NCBI GenBank assembly: GCA_949317995.1
Contig: OX439049.1
Span: 64,841,247-64,905,246 of the forward strand
Source: Acholoe squamosa
Lineage: Eukaryota; Annelida; Polychaeta; Phyllodocida; Polynoidae
Length of the DNA: 64,000 nt
Direction of reading: 5' to 3'
In this document: positions 30,600-44,200 of the stretch, in pieces
How the letters are laid out: each line of letters begins with the position of its first letter
How positions within the stretch are numbered: position 1 is the stretch's first letter
Notes under the pieces: model-generated
Databases searched by the model: none
Told to the model about the DNA's origin: nothing
The model's input: the letters and a program-made list of their open reading frames with translations, nothing else
Made by a program: the position numbers and the translations under genes

Positions 30600-31310
30600 A
30601 GTGGTGTGCATCGCTAAGTCTGCTTGTTTATGGGTGTCGTGGATGTTTCCTAAATCAAAGGCGCGTGGTTACGTTATATGTTTTGAACCTACTTTTCTAC
30701 TATGTTTCTACTACATTGCTAAAATGATACTAACGTTGTCACAAAGTTGGTGCTTTGTTAAAAATACAAGCACACATGTGAAAAATAACTTGAAAGTTTT
30801 TTTGTTTTTACAAATTTACTCACAAAATTTCCATTTGTACAACATAGAATACATGTTAAAACACAGCTTTAACCTATGTATTTTTTTTCACAAAATGGAA
30901 AGATGTAACATTTACCAAAATGTTATAAAAGTTTTCACTGGCAATGCGGGTGCCAGGAATCAACATTCTTTTAGTGATTTTTTTTTATGTACAGGATTAC
31001 CTCATTTTCATGATATCAGGCTGTCCATGAAAAAAAAAAACAACATTTGCACAAGTTTCAAATTCAACACAAACAGAACAATATAGATTACTCATGTTTT
31101 GAAAATAGGGATCTAAGATACAACTCATAAGTCAAATACTTTTCTTTTTCAAAATTTATTGGCTTAGATGGCAAGAATTTTATTTGGCAAATTGGTCCTT
31201 GCTGCCAGCATTCATTATCACTCCATCCTTTCTGAAATGAGATAAAAAAGTAACCATAAGCAGATTGTTTTTTATTGGTAGACATGTTTATCTCTATGTC
31301 TTACTTCATT
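30600..31310. other. Interspersed repeat end shared with the window's right edge
   Basis: 30945-31040 matches 63905-64000 (gatatcaggctgtccatgaa, gcgggtgcc, tttttagtga). No gene is supported despite an open frame across it. Confidence 0.5.
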
Positions 31311-31314
31311 TTTT

Positions 31315-33270
31315 AACGGTCGCTAGCATGGGCATGCATCATGTCCATTGGTTGTCATGATGCACCAATTAAGTGCTGAGCAGCCTGCTCACAAGCACTC
31401 CGTTGGTGCATCCAGTTGAGTGCTTTAAGACCATAGGGTCAGCATGATGCATGAATGCATTCCGGGCTAGTTACTCTTCACAGCTGCTGCATTCAGGTGT
31501 CATGATAACTGTTGGATATAGTGCATGAAATGGTAAATTTGCTGTCACAATGGATGAATTCTATTCCAGGTGGAAGCACTGTTTGGTACTTTGCCTCATT
31601 CTTCGGGAGTGTATCACATGATGCAAGTATGCAGACCTGGCCAATAGACTGCTCCAGTGATGCGAAGGTTCAGCATGATGCAAGAATGCCCCCCTAGCCA
31701 ATAGGCTAACCAGTGCTGCATTCATGTCATAATTAGGGTCAGCATGATGCAAGAATGTAGCCCTGGCCAATAGGCTAACCAGTGCTGCATTCATGTCAAT
31801 ATTAGGGTCAGCATGATGCAAGAATGTAGCCCTGGCTAATAGGCTAACCAGTGCTGCATTCATGTCAATATTAGGGTCAGCATGATGCAAGAATGTAGCC
31901 CTGGCTAATAGGCTAACCAGTGCTGCATTCATGTCAATATTAGGGTCAGCATGATGCAAGAATGTAGCCCTGGCTAATAGGCTAACCAGTGCTGCATTCA
32001 TGTCAATATTAGGGTCAGCATGGTGCAAGAATGCAGCCCTGGCCAATAGGCTAACCAGTGCTGCATTCATGTCAATATTAGGGTCAGCATGATGCAAGAA
32101 TGTAGCCCTGGCTAATAGGCTAACCAGTGCTGCATTCATGTCAATATTAGGGTCAGCATGATGCAAGAATGTAGCCCTGGCCAATAGGCTAACCAGTGCT
32201 GCATTCATGTCAATATTAGGGTCAGCATGATGCAAGAATGTAGCCCTGGCTAATAGGCTAACCAGTGCTGCATTCATGTCATTATTAGGGTCAGCATGAT
32301 GCAAGAATGTAGCCCTGGCCAATAGGCTAACCAGTGCTGCATTCATGTCAATATTAGGGTCAGCATGATGCAAGAATGCAGCCCTGGCTAATAGGCTAAC
32401 CAGTGCTGCATTCATGTCATTATTAGGGTCAGCATGATGCAAGAATGCCGCCCTGGCCAATAGGCTAACCAGTGCTGCATTCATGTCAATATTAGGGTCA
32501 GCATGGTGCAAGAATGCAGCCCTGGCTAATAGGCTAACCAGTGCTGCATTCATGTCATTATTAGGGTCAGCATGGTGCAAGAATGCAGCCCTGGCTAATA
32601 GGCTAACCAGTGCTGCATTCATGTCATTATTAGGGTCAGCATGATGCAAGAATGTAGCCCTGGCTAATAGGCTAACCAGTGCTGCATTCATGTCATTATT
32701 AGGGTCAGCATGATGCAAGAATGCCACCCTGGCCAATAGGTTAACCAGTGCTGCATTCATGTCAATATTAGGGTCAGCATGGTGCAAGAATGCAGCCCTG
32801 GCTAATAGGCTAACCAGTGCTGCATTCATGTCATTATTAGGGTCAGCATGATGCAAGAATGCAGCCCTGGCTAATAGGCTAACCCGTGCTGCATTCATGT
32901 CATTATTAGGGTCAGCATGATGCAAGAATGCCCCCCTAGCCAATAGGCTAACCAGTGCTGCATTCATGTCAATATTAGGGTCAGCATGATGCAAGAATGC
33001 AGCCCTGGCTAATAGGCTAACCAGTGCTGCATTCATGTCATTATTAGGGTCAGCATGATGCAAGAATGCACCCCTGGCTAATAGGCTAACCCGTGCTGCA
33101 TTCATGTCATTATTAGGGTCAGCATGATGGAAGAATGCACCCCTGGCTAATAGGCTAACCCGTGCTGCATTCATGTTAATATTAGGGTCAGCATGATGCT
33201 AGAATGCAGCCCTGGCTAATAGACCAGTCAGTGGTGCATTCATGCAAACCAATGGATATAATTCACTATG
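31315..33270. mobile_element. MITE-derived sequence expanded into a 69-bp array
   Basis: Flanking parts (31330-31500 and 33190-33250) carry the MITE vocabulary (gcatgatgcatgaatgca, cattggttgtcatgatgcac), and the array unit itself is made of the same words. The likeliest reading is a TTAA-family MITE whose centre was amplified. Confidence 0.6.
31660..33230. repeat. 69-bp minisatellite, 22 copies
   Basis: gtgctgcattcatg recurs from 31713 to 33162 in exact 69-bp steps (21 intervals). Variation is at a few sites (atgatg/atggtg, aatatt/attatt, gtagcc/gcagcc). The minus strand is open for more than 500 codons only because 69 is a multiple of three; there is no independent sign of coding. Confidence 0.95.
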
Positions 33271-33388
33271 TGATAGATAGTATTACAAATTGTCCGATAA
33301 TTATTATGATAATTGGAGTAATAAAAGGCTGTCTTCCTTTCACGACTATGTAATTACACATGGATTAGATGGAGACTTACCTAAGTCT

Positions 33389-33703
33389 CTAATAGTATCC
33401 ACCATAGTTACCGCCATATCCGCCATAGCCGTGCCCATTGTAGTGGCCACCATAACCTCCGTATCCACCTCCGTATCCTCCATGTCCATATCCACCATAC
33501 CCACGTCCATGTCCATAGAAGTATCTGTCATGGCCGGTCACACCATAGGGAGTCCCAGGGACACCGTCCTTGTAGGCAGTGCCAGTTCCAGCTCCAATAC
33601 TATTGGCAATAGCGTTAACACGCTGCTGGCCATGGGCGTAACCATAGCCAGAGGCCTCGGTGAGGCAGAAGGCAACAGCGGCAAGAAGGATGATACGGAT
33701 CAT
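33389..33703 (-). CDS. Secreted Gly/Tyr-rich (shell-matrix- or structural-like) protein, 104 residues
   Basis: One uninterrupted frame from ATG to TAG. Signal peptide MIRIILLAAVAFCLTEASG (1-19). Middle segment QQRVNAIANSIGAGTGTAYK, then KDGVPGTPYGVTGHDRY. C-terminal half is GYGGYGG/GHGGY repeats ending GGYY. A TATA box at 33753-33759 stands about 50 bp upstream of the ATG, as in compact, highly expressed genes. A strong donor (TTAG|gtaagt at 33380) follows the stop by 8 nt, so a 3' UTR intron is possible. Family knowledge: short secreted proteins with Gly/Tyr repeats are common in invertebrate shell, byssus, cuticle or silk-like materials. I do not recognise a specific family. A diverged copy lies at 29535-29762. 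Confidence 0.85.
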   Translation of the reverse strand: MIRIILLAAVAFCLTEASGYGYAHGQQRVNAIANSIGAGTGTAYKDGVPGTPYGVTGHDRYFYGHGRGYGGYGHGGYGGGYGGYGGHYNGHGYGGYGGNYGGYY

Positions 33704-33752
33704 TTTGAGAGCTGTGTGAGAGAATGTGTGACATAGTGAGTGTTACACCGTC

Positions 33753-33759
33753 TTATATA
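33753..33759 (-). promoter_or_regulatory. TATA box of the Gly/Tyr-rich gene
   Basis: TATATAA within gagTATATAAGacgg on the minus strand. Start of transcription would fall near 33725, giving a leader of about 25 nt before ATG 33703. Confidence 0.65.
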
Positions 33760-33849
33760 CTCAATGTTACATGGATAAAAATACATTTAGCGAGTCAGGA
33801 TTTGATATTACTCAATGCATTATTCAATGCAGACATGTGTCCATCTTAA

Positions 33850-34039
33850 CCCTTAAAGGGCAACTGATACAGGAGTGCATCATGCCCATTGGTCGTCATG
33901 CCAACCTGACGGAAGTGTATCAATCCTGTTGGGTCAGCATGATGTTTGAATTCAGCCCTGGTGAGTTACTCACCAGGGCTGTATTCATAAATCATGATGA
34001 CCGTTGTGCATGATGAGTGCATAAGCGGCCTTTAAAGGG
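33850..34039. mobile_element. Palindromic TTAA MITE, copy upstream of the Gly/Tyr-rich gene
   Basis: 190 bp with TTAA at 33846-33849 and 34040-34043. Ends CCCTTAAAGGGCAACTGA and cggcctttaaaggg. About 90 bp upstream of the TATA box of the Gly/Tyr-rich gene. Confidence 0.82.
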
Positions 34040-34043
34040 TTAA

Positions 34044-35226
34044 TCTTTTGTTATATTCCCATTAATAACCAGATGTAATCCAGGCAACATGGGGTAAAAA
34101 AAGACATCAATGTCTACGGTCTAAGCCAAGATGACCCCTTGGTTCAATCCATCCCCCCACGTCTACCGAGATTAAAGGTCATGCATATTTGCATCAGTAA
34201 ATGTGCGTAAAGGCATATCTCAAATGCTGCTGCATCCATAAATATAATTTCTGGAGAAAGACTAGTGATGACGTGGACTTTGTCATATTACACAGAAATA
34301 ATTAAAGATTAACTATACCCTTTGTATATTCAATAAAATGAACCAGTGCTCAATTTTAGTGATATTTTGGTTTTTATGGATGTGTAACTTTTTCTCAGAT
34401 TCACAGAGGAAAAACTCACAAACGGTAAACCTTAGAAGGTCCTATATGCTTCATGAATCTTGCCAATAGGCTGTCATGATGCATAAATACAGTACTGGGT
34501 ATAGTTACTCAACAAATTTAATTGTATCCTACCAACCCTATTATGTATATTATATATATATATATATGTGGTTTCGACACACACCTGAAGGGTTAGCCGG
34601 GTACTGCAATATAAGTAGACTCAAGAACTGTGCTGGTGCATCATGACGACCAATGTTTCCTTTACAAGACAAACTGCCTGTAGAGGTTGATCAATACCGT
34701 CTATGCAGAAGGATAAGCACACATAGTTAATACTTTTTTAGTCACTTTATAACAGACAGGGGTCGAGGGGGTCATGGATTATAATCCGTCATATAGTCAT
34801 TCTACACATTCATAGAAGGCATTTAGTTATTTTTGTTTTTGCACCTAGTCCTTCTGTGTCTAACATCATCCAAGGCAAAGGCCCAATTGATTATTGTAAT
34901 GCTCCACATATATATGGTGCACCCTGCAGACACATATATGTCTAGACCTGGTACTGTTCTATAATATAACATCCTCACTTACAAGACTTCTATAGCGGCC
35001 TTTAGGGTTAGATCATGGGTGCAGACATAGCCCTACCCCCGAGGTTTCTTCAGCAATGAATCAGTTGGCTGCAGGTCAATTAGGAGAAGGAATGCTTCTC
35101 CGTGTTGCCTTTGGTACTTCCATAAAGTAAAACCATGTTTTTATGCTGCTCCTATGTATAAGTTGCACCCTGACTTTAGCAAAATTCTATAGGCCACACA
35201 TGAGGCCTGTAAATTTTGCCATTCCT
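34044..35226. other. Gene-free DNA with repeat fragments
   Basis: Includes a short TA run near 34548-34567, a MITE-family fragment at about 34440-34670, and from 35130 a piece of the interspersed repeat seen at 23150-23455 that leads into the 44-bp array. Confidence 0.45.
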
Positions 35227-38200
35227 TACTATAGTCTAGATAAATAAAGCCCCACATGTAAGGTGTCTAGTGAGGTACTATAGTCTAGATAAGCCCCACA
35301 TGTAAGGTGCCCAGTGAGGTACTATAGTCTAGATAAATAAAGCCCCACATGTGAGGTGCCTAGTGAGGTAATATAGTCTAGATAAGCCCCACATGTAAGG
35401 TGCCTAGTGAGGTACTATAGTCTAGATAAGCCCCACATGTAAGGTGCCCAGTGAGGTACTATAGTCTAGATAAATAAAGCCCCACATGTGAGGTGCCTAG
35501 TGAGGTAATATAGTCTAGATAAGCCCCACATGTAAGGTGCCTAGTGAGGTACTATAGTCTAGATAAGCCCCACATGTAAGGTGCCTAGTGAGGTACTATA
35601 GTCTAGATAAGCCCCACATGTAATGTGCCTAGTGATGTACTATAGTCTAGATAAGCCCCACATGTAATGTGCCTAGTGAGGTACTATAGTCTAGATAAGC
35701 CCCACATGTAATGTGCCTAGTGAGGTACTATAGTCTAGATAAGCCCCACATGTAAGGTGTCTAGTGAGGTAATATAGTCTAGATAAGCCCCACATGTAAG
35801 GTGCCTAGTGAGGTACTATAGTCTAGATAAATAAAGCCCCACATGTAAGGTGCCCAGTGAGGTACTATAGTCTAGATAAATAAAGCCCCACATGTAAGGT
35901 GCCTAGTGAGGTACTATAGTCTAGATAAGCCCCACATGTAAGGTGCCCAGTGAGGTACTATAGTCTAGATAAGCCCCACATGTAAGGTGCCCAGTGAGGT
36001 ACTATAGTCTAGATAAGCCCCACATGTAAGGTGCCCAGTGAGGTACTATAGTCTAGATAAATAAAGCCCCACATGTAAGGTGTCTAGTGAGGTACTATAG
36101 TCTAGATAAGCCCCACATGTAAGGTGCCTAGTGAGGTACTATAGTCTAGATAAGCCCCACATGTAAGGTGTCTAGTGAGGTACTATAGTCTAGATAAGTC
36201 CCACATGTAAGGTGCCTAGTGAGGTACTATAGTCTAGATAAGCCCCACATGTAAGGTGCCTAGTGAGGTACTATAGTCTAGATAAGCCCCACATGTAAGG
36301 TGCCTAGTGAGGTACTATAGTCTAGATAAGCCCCACATGTAAGGTGCCCAGTGAGGTACTATAGTCTAGATAAGCCCCACATGTAAGGTGTCTAGTGAGG
36401 TACTATAGTCTAGATAAATAAAGCCCCACATGTAAGGTGTCTAGTGAGGTACTATAGTCTAGATAAGCCCCACATGTAAGGTGCCCAGTGAGGTACTATA
36501 GTCTAGATAAGCCCCACATGTAAGGTGTCTAGTGAGGTACTATAGTCTAGATAAGCCCCACATGTAAGGTGCCCAGTGAGGTACTATAGTCTAGATAAAT
36601 AAAGCCCCACATGTGAGGTGCCTAGTGAGGTACTATAGTCTAGATAAATAAAGCCCCACATGTAAGGTGCCTAGTGAGGTACTATAGTCTAGATAAGCCC
36701 CACATGTAAGGTGCCTAGTGAGGTAATATAGTCTAGATAAGCCCCACATGTAAGGTGTCTAGTGAGGTACTATAGTCTAGATAAGCCCCACATGTAATGT
36801 GACTAGTGAGGTACTATAGTCTAGATAAGCCCCACATGTAAGGTGCCCAGTGAGGTACTATAGTCTAGATAAGCCCCACATGTAAGGTGCCTAGTGAGGT
36901 ACTATAGTCTAGATAAGCCCCACATGTAAGGTGCCTAGTGAGGTACTATAGTCTAGATAAGCCCCACATGTAAGGTGCCTAGTGAGGTACTATAGTCTAG
37001 ATAAGCCCCACATGTAAGGTGCCTAGTGAGGTACTATAGTCTAGATAAGCCCCACATGTAAGGTGCCCAGTGAGGTACTATAGTCTAGATAAGAAAGGCC
37101 ACACATGTAATTTGCCTAGTTAGGTACTATAGTCTAGATAAGCCCCACATGTAAGGTGCCTAGTGAGGTACTATAGTCTAGATAAATAAAGCCCCACATG
37201 TGAGGTGCCTAGTGAGGTACTATAGTCTAGATAAATAAAGCCCCACATGTAAGGTGCCTAGTGAGGTACTATAGTCTAGATAAGCCCCACATGTAAGGTG
37301 CCTAGTGAGGTACTATAGTCTAGATAAGAAAAGCCCCACATGTAAGGTGCCCAGTGAGGTACTATAGTCTAGATAAGCCCCACATGTAAGATGCCTAGTG
37401 AGGTACTATAGTCTAGATAAATAAAGCCCCACATGTAAGGTGCCTAGTGAGGTACTATAGTCTAGATAAGCCCCACATGTAAGGTGCCTAGTGAGGTACT
37501 ATAGTCTAGATAAGCCCCACATGTAAGATGCCTAGTGAGGTACTATAGTCTAGATAAATAAAGCCCCACATGTAAGGTGCCCAGTGAGGTACTATAGTCT
37601 AGATAAGCCCCACATGTAAGGTGCCCAGTGAGGTACTATAGTCTAGATAAGTCCCACATGTAAGGTGCCAAGTGAGTTAGTATAGTCTACATAAGCCCCA
37701 CATGTAAGGTGTCTAGTGAGGTACTATAGTCTAGATAAATAAAGCCCCACATGTAAGGTGCCTAGTGAGGTACTATAGTCTAGATAAGCCCCACATGTAA
37801 TGTGACTAGTGAGGTACTATAGTCTAGATAAGCCCCACATGTAAGGTGCCCAGTGAGGTACTATAGTCTAGATAAGCCCCACATGTAAGGTGCCCAGTGA
37901 GGTACTATAGTCTAGATAAGCCCCACATGTAATGTGACTAGTGAGGTACTATAGTCTAGATAAGCCCCACATGTAATGTGACTAGTGAGGTACTATAGTC
38001 TAGATAAGTCCCACATGTAAGGTGCCCAGTGAGGTACTATAGTCTAGATAAGCCCCACACATAATGTGACTAGTGAGGTACTATAGTCTAGATAAGCCCC
38101 ACATGTAAGGTGCCCAGTGAGGTACTATAGTCTAGATAAATAAAGCCCCACATGTGAGGTGCCTAGTTAGGTACTATAGTCTAGATAAATAAAGCCCCAC

Positions 38201-41200
38201 ATGTAAGGTGTCTAGTGAGGTACTATAGTCTAGATAAGTCCCACATGTAAGGTGCCTAGTGAGGTACTATAGTCTAGATAAGCCCCACATGTAAGGTGCC
38301 CAGTGAGGTACTATAGTCTAGATAAGCCCCACATGTAAGGTGCCCAGTGAGGTACTATAGTCTAGATAAGCCCCACATGTAAGGTGCCCAGTGAGGTACT
38401 ATAGTCTAGACAAGCCCCACATGTAAGGTGCCCAGTGAGGTACTATAGTCTAGATAAGCCCCACATGTAATGTGACTAGTGAGGTACTATAGTCTAGATA
38501 AGCCCCACATGTAAGGTGCCCAGTGAGGTACTATAGTCTAGATAAGTCCCACATGTAAGGTGCCTAGTGAGGTACTATAGTCTAGATAAGCCCCACATGT
38601 AAGGTGCCCAGTGAGGTACTATAGTCTAGATAAGCCCCACATGTAAGGTGCCCAGTGAGGTACTATAGTCTAGACAAGCCCCACATGTAAGGTGCCCAGT
38701 GAGGTACTATAGTCTAGATAAGCCCCACATGTAATGTGACTAGTGAGGTACTATAGTCTAGATAAGCCCCACATGTAAGGTGCCCAGTGAGGTACTATAG
38801 TCTAGATAAGCCCCACATGTAAGGTGCCCAGTGAGGTACTATAGTCTAGATAAATAAAGCCCCACATGTAAGGTGCCTAGTGAGGTACTATAGTCTAGAT
38901 AAGTCCCACATGTAATGTGACTAGTGAGGTACTATAGTCTAGATAAGCCCCACATGTAAGGTGCCCAGTGAGGTACTATAGTCTAGATAAGCCCCACATG
39001 TAAGGTGCCCAGTGAGGTACTATAGTCTAGATAAGCCCCACATGTAATGTGACTAGTGAGGTACTATAGTCTAGATAAGCCCCACATGTAAGGTGCCCAG
39101 TGAGGTACTATAGTCTAGATAAGCCCCACATGTAATGTGACTAGTGAGGTACTATAGTCTAGATAAGTCCCACATGTAAGGTGCCCAGTGAGGTACTATA
39201 GTCTAGATAAGCCCCACACGTAATGTGACTAGTGAGGTACTATAGTCTAGATAAGCCCCACATGTAAGGTGCCCAGTGAGGTACTATAGTCTAGATAAAT
39301 AAAGCCCCACATGTGAGGTGCCTAGTGAGGTACTATAGTCTAGATAAATAAAGCCCCACATGTAAGGTGTCTAGTGAGGTACTATAGTCTAGATAAGTCC
39401 CACATGTAAGGTGCCTAGTGAGGTACTATAGTCTAGATAAGCCCCACATGTAAGGTGCCCAGTGAGGTACTATAGTCTAGATAAGCCCCACATGTAAGGT
39501 GCCCAGTGAGGTACTATAGTCTAGACAAGCCCCACATGTAAGGTGCCCAGTGAGGTACTATAGTCTAGATAAGCCCCACATGTAATGTGACTAGTGAGGT
39601 ACTATAGTCTAGATAAGCCCCACATGTAAGGTGCCCAGTGAGGTACTATAGTCTAGATAAGTCCCACATGTAAGGTGCCTAGTGAGGTACTATAGTCTAG
39701 ATAAGTCCCACATGTAAGGTGCCTAGTGAGGTACTATAGTCTAGATAAGTCCCACATGTTAGGTGCCCAGTGAGGTACTATAGTCTAGATAAGCCCCACA
39801 TGTAAGATGCCTAGTGAGGTACTATAGTCTAGATAAGCCCCACATGTAAGGTGCCAAGTGAGTTAGTATAGTCTAGATAAGTCCCACATGTAAGGTGCCT
39901 AGTGAGGTACTATAGTCTAGATAAGTCCCACATGTAAGGTGCCTAGTGAGGTACTATAGTCTAGATAAATAAAGCCCCACATGAAAGGTGCCCAGTGAGG
40001 TACTATAGTCTAGATAAATAAAGCCCCACATGAAAGGTGCCCAGTGAGGTACTATAGTCTAGATAAGTCCCACATGTAAGGTGCCTAGTGAGGTACTATA
40101 GTCTAGATAAGCCCCACATGTAAGATGCCTAGTGAGGTACTATAGTCTAGATAAGCCCCACATGTAAGATGCCTAGTGAGGTACTATAGTCTAGATAAGC
40201 CCCACATGTAAGGTGCCTAGTGAGGTACTATAGTCTAGATAAGCCCCACATGTAAGGTGCCAAGTGAGTTAGTATAGTCTAGATAAGTCCCACATGTAAG
40301 GTGCCTAGTGAGGTACTATAGTCTAGATAAGCCCCACATGTAAGATGCCTAGTGAGGTACTATAGTCTAGATAAGCCCCACATGTAATGTGACTAGTGAG
40401 GTACTATAGTCTAGATAAGCCCCACATGTAAGGTGCCCAGTGAGGTACTATAGTCTAGATAAGCCCCACATGTAATGTGACTAGTGAGGTACTATAGTCT
40501 AGATAAGCCCCACATGTAAGGTGCCCAGTGAGGTACTATAGTCTAGATAAGCCCCACATGTAATGTGACTAGTGAGGTACTATAGTCTAGATAAGCCCCA
40601 CATGTAAGGTGTCTAGTGAGGTACTATAGTCTAGATAAGCCCCACATGTAAGGTGCCCAGTGAGGTACTATAGTTTAGATAAGAAAAGCCCCACATGTAA
40701 GGTGCCAAGTGAGGTACTATAGTCTAGATAAGCCCCACATGTAAGGTGCCTAGTGAGGTACTATAGTCTAGATAAGAAAAGCCCCACATGTAAGGTGTCT
40801 AGTGAGGTACTATAGTCTAGATAAATAAAGCCCCACATGTAAGGTGCCTAGTGAGGTACTATAGTCTAGATAAGCCCCACATGTAAGGTGCCTAGTGAGG
40901 TACTATAGTCTAGATAAGCCCCACATGTAATGTGCCTAGTGAGGTACTATAGTCTAGATAAGCCCAACATGTAAGGTGCCCAGTGAGGTACTATAGTCTA
41001 GATAAGCCCCACATGTAAGGTGTCTAGTGAGGTACTATAGTCTAGATAAGAAAAGCCCCACATGTAAGGTGCCAAGTGAGGTACTATAGTCTAGATAAGC
41101 CCCACATGTAATGTGACTAGTGAGGTACTATAGTCTAGATAAGCCCCACATGTAAGGTGCCTAGTGAGGTACTATAGTCTAGATAAGAAAAGCCCCACAT

Positions 41201-44200
41201 GTAAGGTGCCTAGTGAGGTACTATAGTCTAGATAAGCCCCACATGTAAGGTGCCTAGTGAGGTACTATAGTCTAGATAAGAAAAGCCCCACATGTAAGGT
41301 GCCCAGTGAGGTACTATAGTCTAGATAAATAAAGCCCCACATGTAAGGTGCCTAGTGAGGTACTATAGTCTAGATAAGCCCCACATGTAAGGTGCCTAGT
41401 GAGGTACTATAGTCTAGATAAATAAAGCCCCACATGTAAGGTGCCTAGTGAGGTACTATAGTCTAGATAAGCCCCACATGTAAGGTGCCTAGTGAGGTAC
41501 TATAGTCTAGATAAGCCCCACATGTAATGTGCCTAGTGAGGTACTATAGTCTAGATAAGCCCCACATGTAAGGTGCCCAGTGAGGTACTATAGTCTAGAT
41601 AAGCCCCACATGTAAGGTGTCTAGTGAGGTACTATAGTCTAGATAAGCCCCACATGTAAGATGCCTAGTGAGGTACTATAGTCTAGATAAGCCCCACATG
41701 TAAGGTGCCTAGTGAGGTACTATAGTCTAGATAAGCCCCACATGTAATGTGACTAGTGAGGTACTATAGTCTAGATAAGCCCCACATGTAAGGTGCCTAG
41801 TGAGGTACTATAGTCTAGATAAGCCCCACATGTAAGGTGCCCAGTGAGGTACTATAGTCTAGATAAGTCCCACATGTAAGGTGCCTAGTGAGGTACTATA
41901 GTCTAGATAAGTCCCACATGTAAGGTGCCTAGTGAGGTACTATAGTCTAGATAAGTCCCACATGTTAGGTGCCCAGTGAGGTACTATAGTCTAGATAAGC
42001 CCCACATGTAAGGTGCCCAGTGAGGTACTATAGTCTAGATAAGCCCCACATGTAATGTGACTAGTGAGGTACTATAGTCTAGATAAGCCCCACATGTAAG
42101 GTGCCCAGTGAGGTACTATAGTCTAGATAAGTCCCACATGTAAGGTGCCTAGTGAGGTACTATAGTCTAGATAAGCCTCACATGTAATGTGACTAGTGAG
42201 GTACTATAGTCTAGATAAGCCCCACATGTAAGGTGTCTAGTGAGGTACTATAGTCTAGATAAGAAAAGCCCCACATGTAAGGTGCCTAGTGAGGTACTAT
42301 AGTCTAGATAAGCCCCACATGTAAGGTGCCTAGTGAGGTACTATAGTCTAGATAAGCCCCACATGTAAGGTGCCCAGTGAGGTACTATAGTCTAGATAAG
42401 TCCCACATGTAAGGTGCCTAGTGAGGTACTATAGTCTAGATAAGCCTCACATGTAATGTGACTAGTGAGGTACTATAGTCTAGATAAGCCCCACATGTAA
42501 GGTGTCTAGTGAGGTACTATAGTCTAGATAAGAAAAGCCCCACATGTAAGGTGCCTAGTGAGGTACTATAGTATAGATAAGCCCCACATGTAATGTGACT
42601 AGTGAGGTACTATAGTCTAGATAAGCCCCACATGTAAGGTGCCCAGTGAGGTACTATAGTCTAGATAAATAAAGCCCCACATGTAAGGTGTCTAGTGAGG
42701 TAATATAGTCTAGATAAGCCCCACATGTAAGGTGCCTAGTGAGGTACTATAGTCTAGATAAGCCCCACATGTAAGGTGCCCAGTGAGGTACTATAGTCTA
42801 GATAAGCCCCACATGTAAGGTGCCCAGTGAGGTACTATAGTCTAGATAAGCCCCACATGTAAGGTGTCTAGTGAGGTACTATAGTCTAGATAAATAAAGC
42901 CCCACATGTAATGTGACTAGTGAGGTACTATAGTCTAGATAAGCCCCACATGTAAGGTGTCTAGTGAGGTAGTATAGTCTAGATAAGCCCCACATGTAAG
43001 ATGCCTAGTGAGGTACTATAGTCTAGATAAATAAAGCCCCACATGTAATGTGACTAGTGAGGTACTATAGTCTAGATAAGCCCCACATGTAAGGTGTCTA
43101 GTGAGGTACTATAATCTAGATAAGCCCCACATGTAAGGTGCCTAGTGAGGTACTATAGTCTAGATAAGCCCCACATGTAAGGTGCCCAGTGAGGTACTAT
43201 AGTCTAGATAAGCCCCACATGTAAGATGCCTAGTGAGGTACTATAGTCTAGATAAATAAAGCCCCACATGTAAGGTGCCCAGTGAGGTACTATAGTCTAG
43301 ATAAATAAAGCCCCACATGTGAGGTGCCTAGTGAGGTACTATAGTCTAGATAAGCCCCACATGTAATGTGACTAGTGAGGTACTATAGTCTAGATAAATA
43401 AAGCCCCACATGTAAGGTGCCTAGTGAGGTACTATAGTCTAGATAAGCCCCACATGTAAGGTGCCTAGTGAGGTAATATAGTCTAGATAAGCCCCACATG
43501 TAAGGTGTCTAGTGAGGTACTATAGTCTAGATAAGCCCCACATGTAAGGTGCCTAGTGAGGTACTATAGTCTAGATAAGCCCCACATGTAAGGTGCCTAG
43601 TGAGGTACTATAGTCTAGATAAGCCCCACATGTAAGGTGCCAAGTGAGTTAGTATAGTCTAGATAAGTCCCACATGTAAGGTGCCTAGTGAGGTACTATA
43701 GTCTAGATAAATAAAGCCCCACATGTAAGGTGCCTAGTGAGGTACTATAGTCTAGATAAGCCCCACATGTAAGGTGTCTAGTGAGGTACTATAGTCTAGA
43801 TAAGCCCCACATGTAAGATGCCTAGTGAGGTACTATAGTCTAGATAAGTCCCACATGTTAGGTGCCCAGTGAGGTACTATAGTCTAGATAAGCCCCACAT
43901 GTAAGGTGCCCAGTGAGGTACTATAGTCTAGATAAGCCCCACACGTAATGTGACTAGTGAGGTACTATAGTCTAGATAAGCCCCACATGTAAGGTGTCTA
44001 GTGAGGTACTATAGTCTAGATAAGAAAAGCCCCACATGTAAGGTGCCTAGTGAGGTACTATAGTCTAGATAAGCCCCACATGTAATGTGACTAGTGATGT
44101 TCTATAGTCTAGATAAGCCCCACATGTAAGGTGTCTAGTGAGGTACTATAGTCTAGATAAGAAAAGCCCCACATGTAAGGTGCCTATTGAGGTACTATAG

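Noticed and set aside
30601-31086. Open frame of 161 codons
   Set aside because: The translation is rich in Phe, Lys and Asn as expected from AT-rich DNA, and its end lies in an interspersed repeat also found at 63905-64000.
31561-33174. Minus-strand open frame of 537 codons of 23-residue repeats (MNAALVSLLARATFLHHAD)
   Set aside because: Arises from the 69-bp array derived from a MITE; no independent evidence of coding.
33290-33736. Plus-strand open frame of 148 codons across the Gly/Tyr-rich gene
   Set aside because: Shadow of the minus-strand gene, which has a signal peptide, a TATA box and a paralogue.
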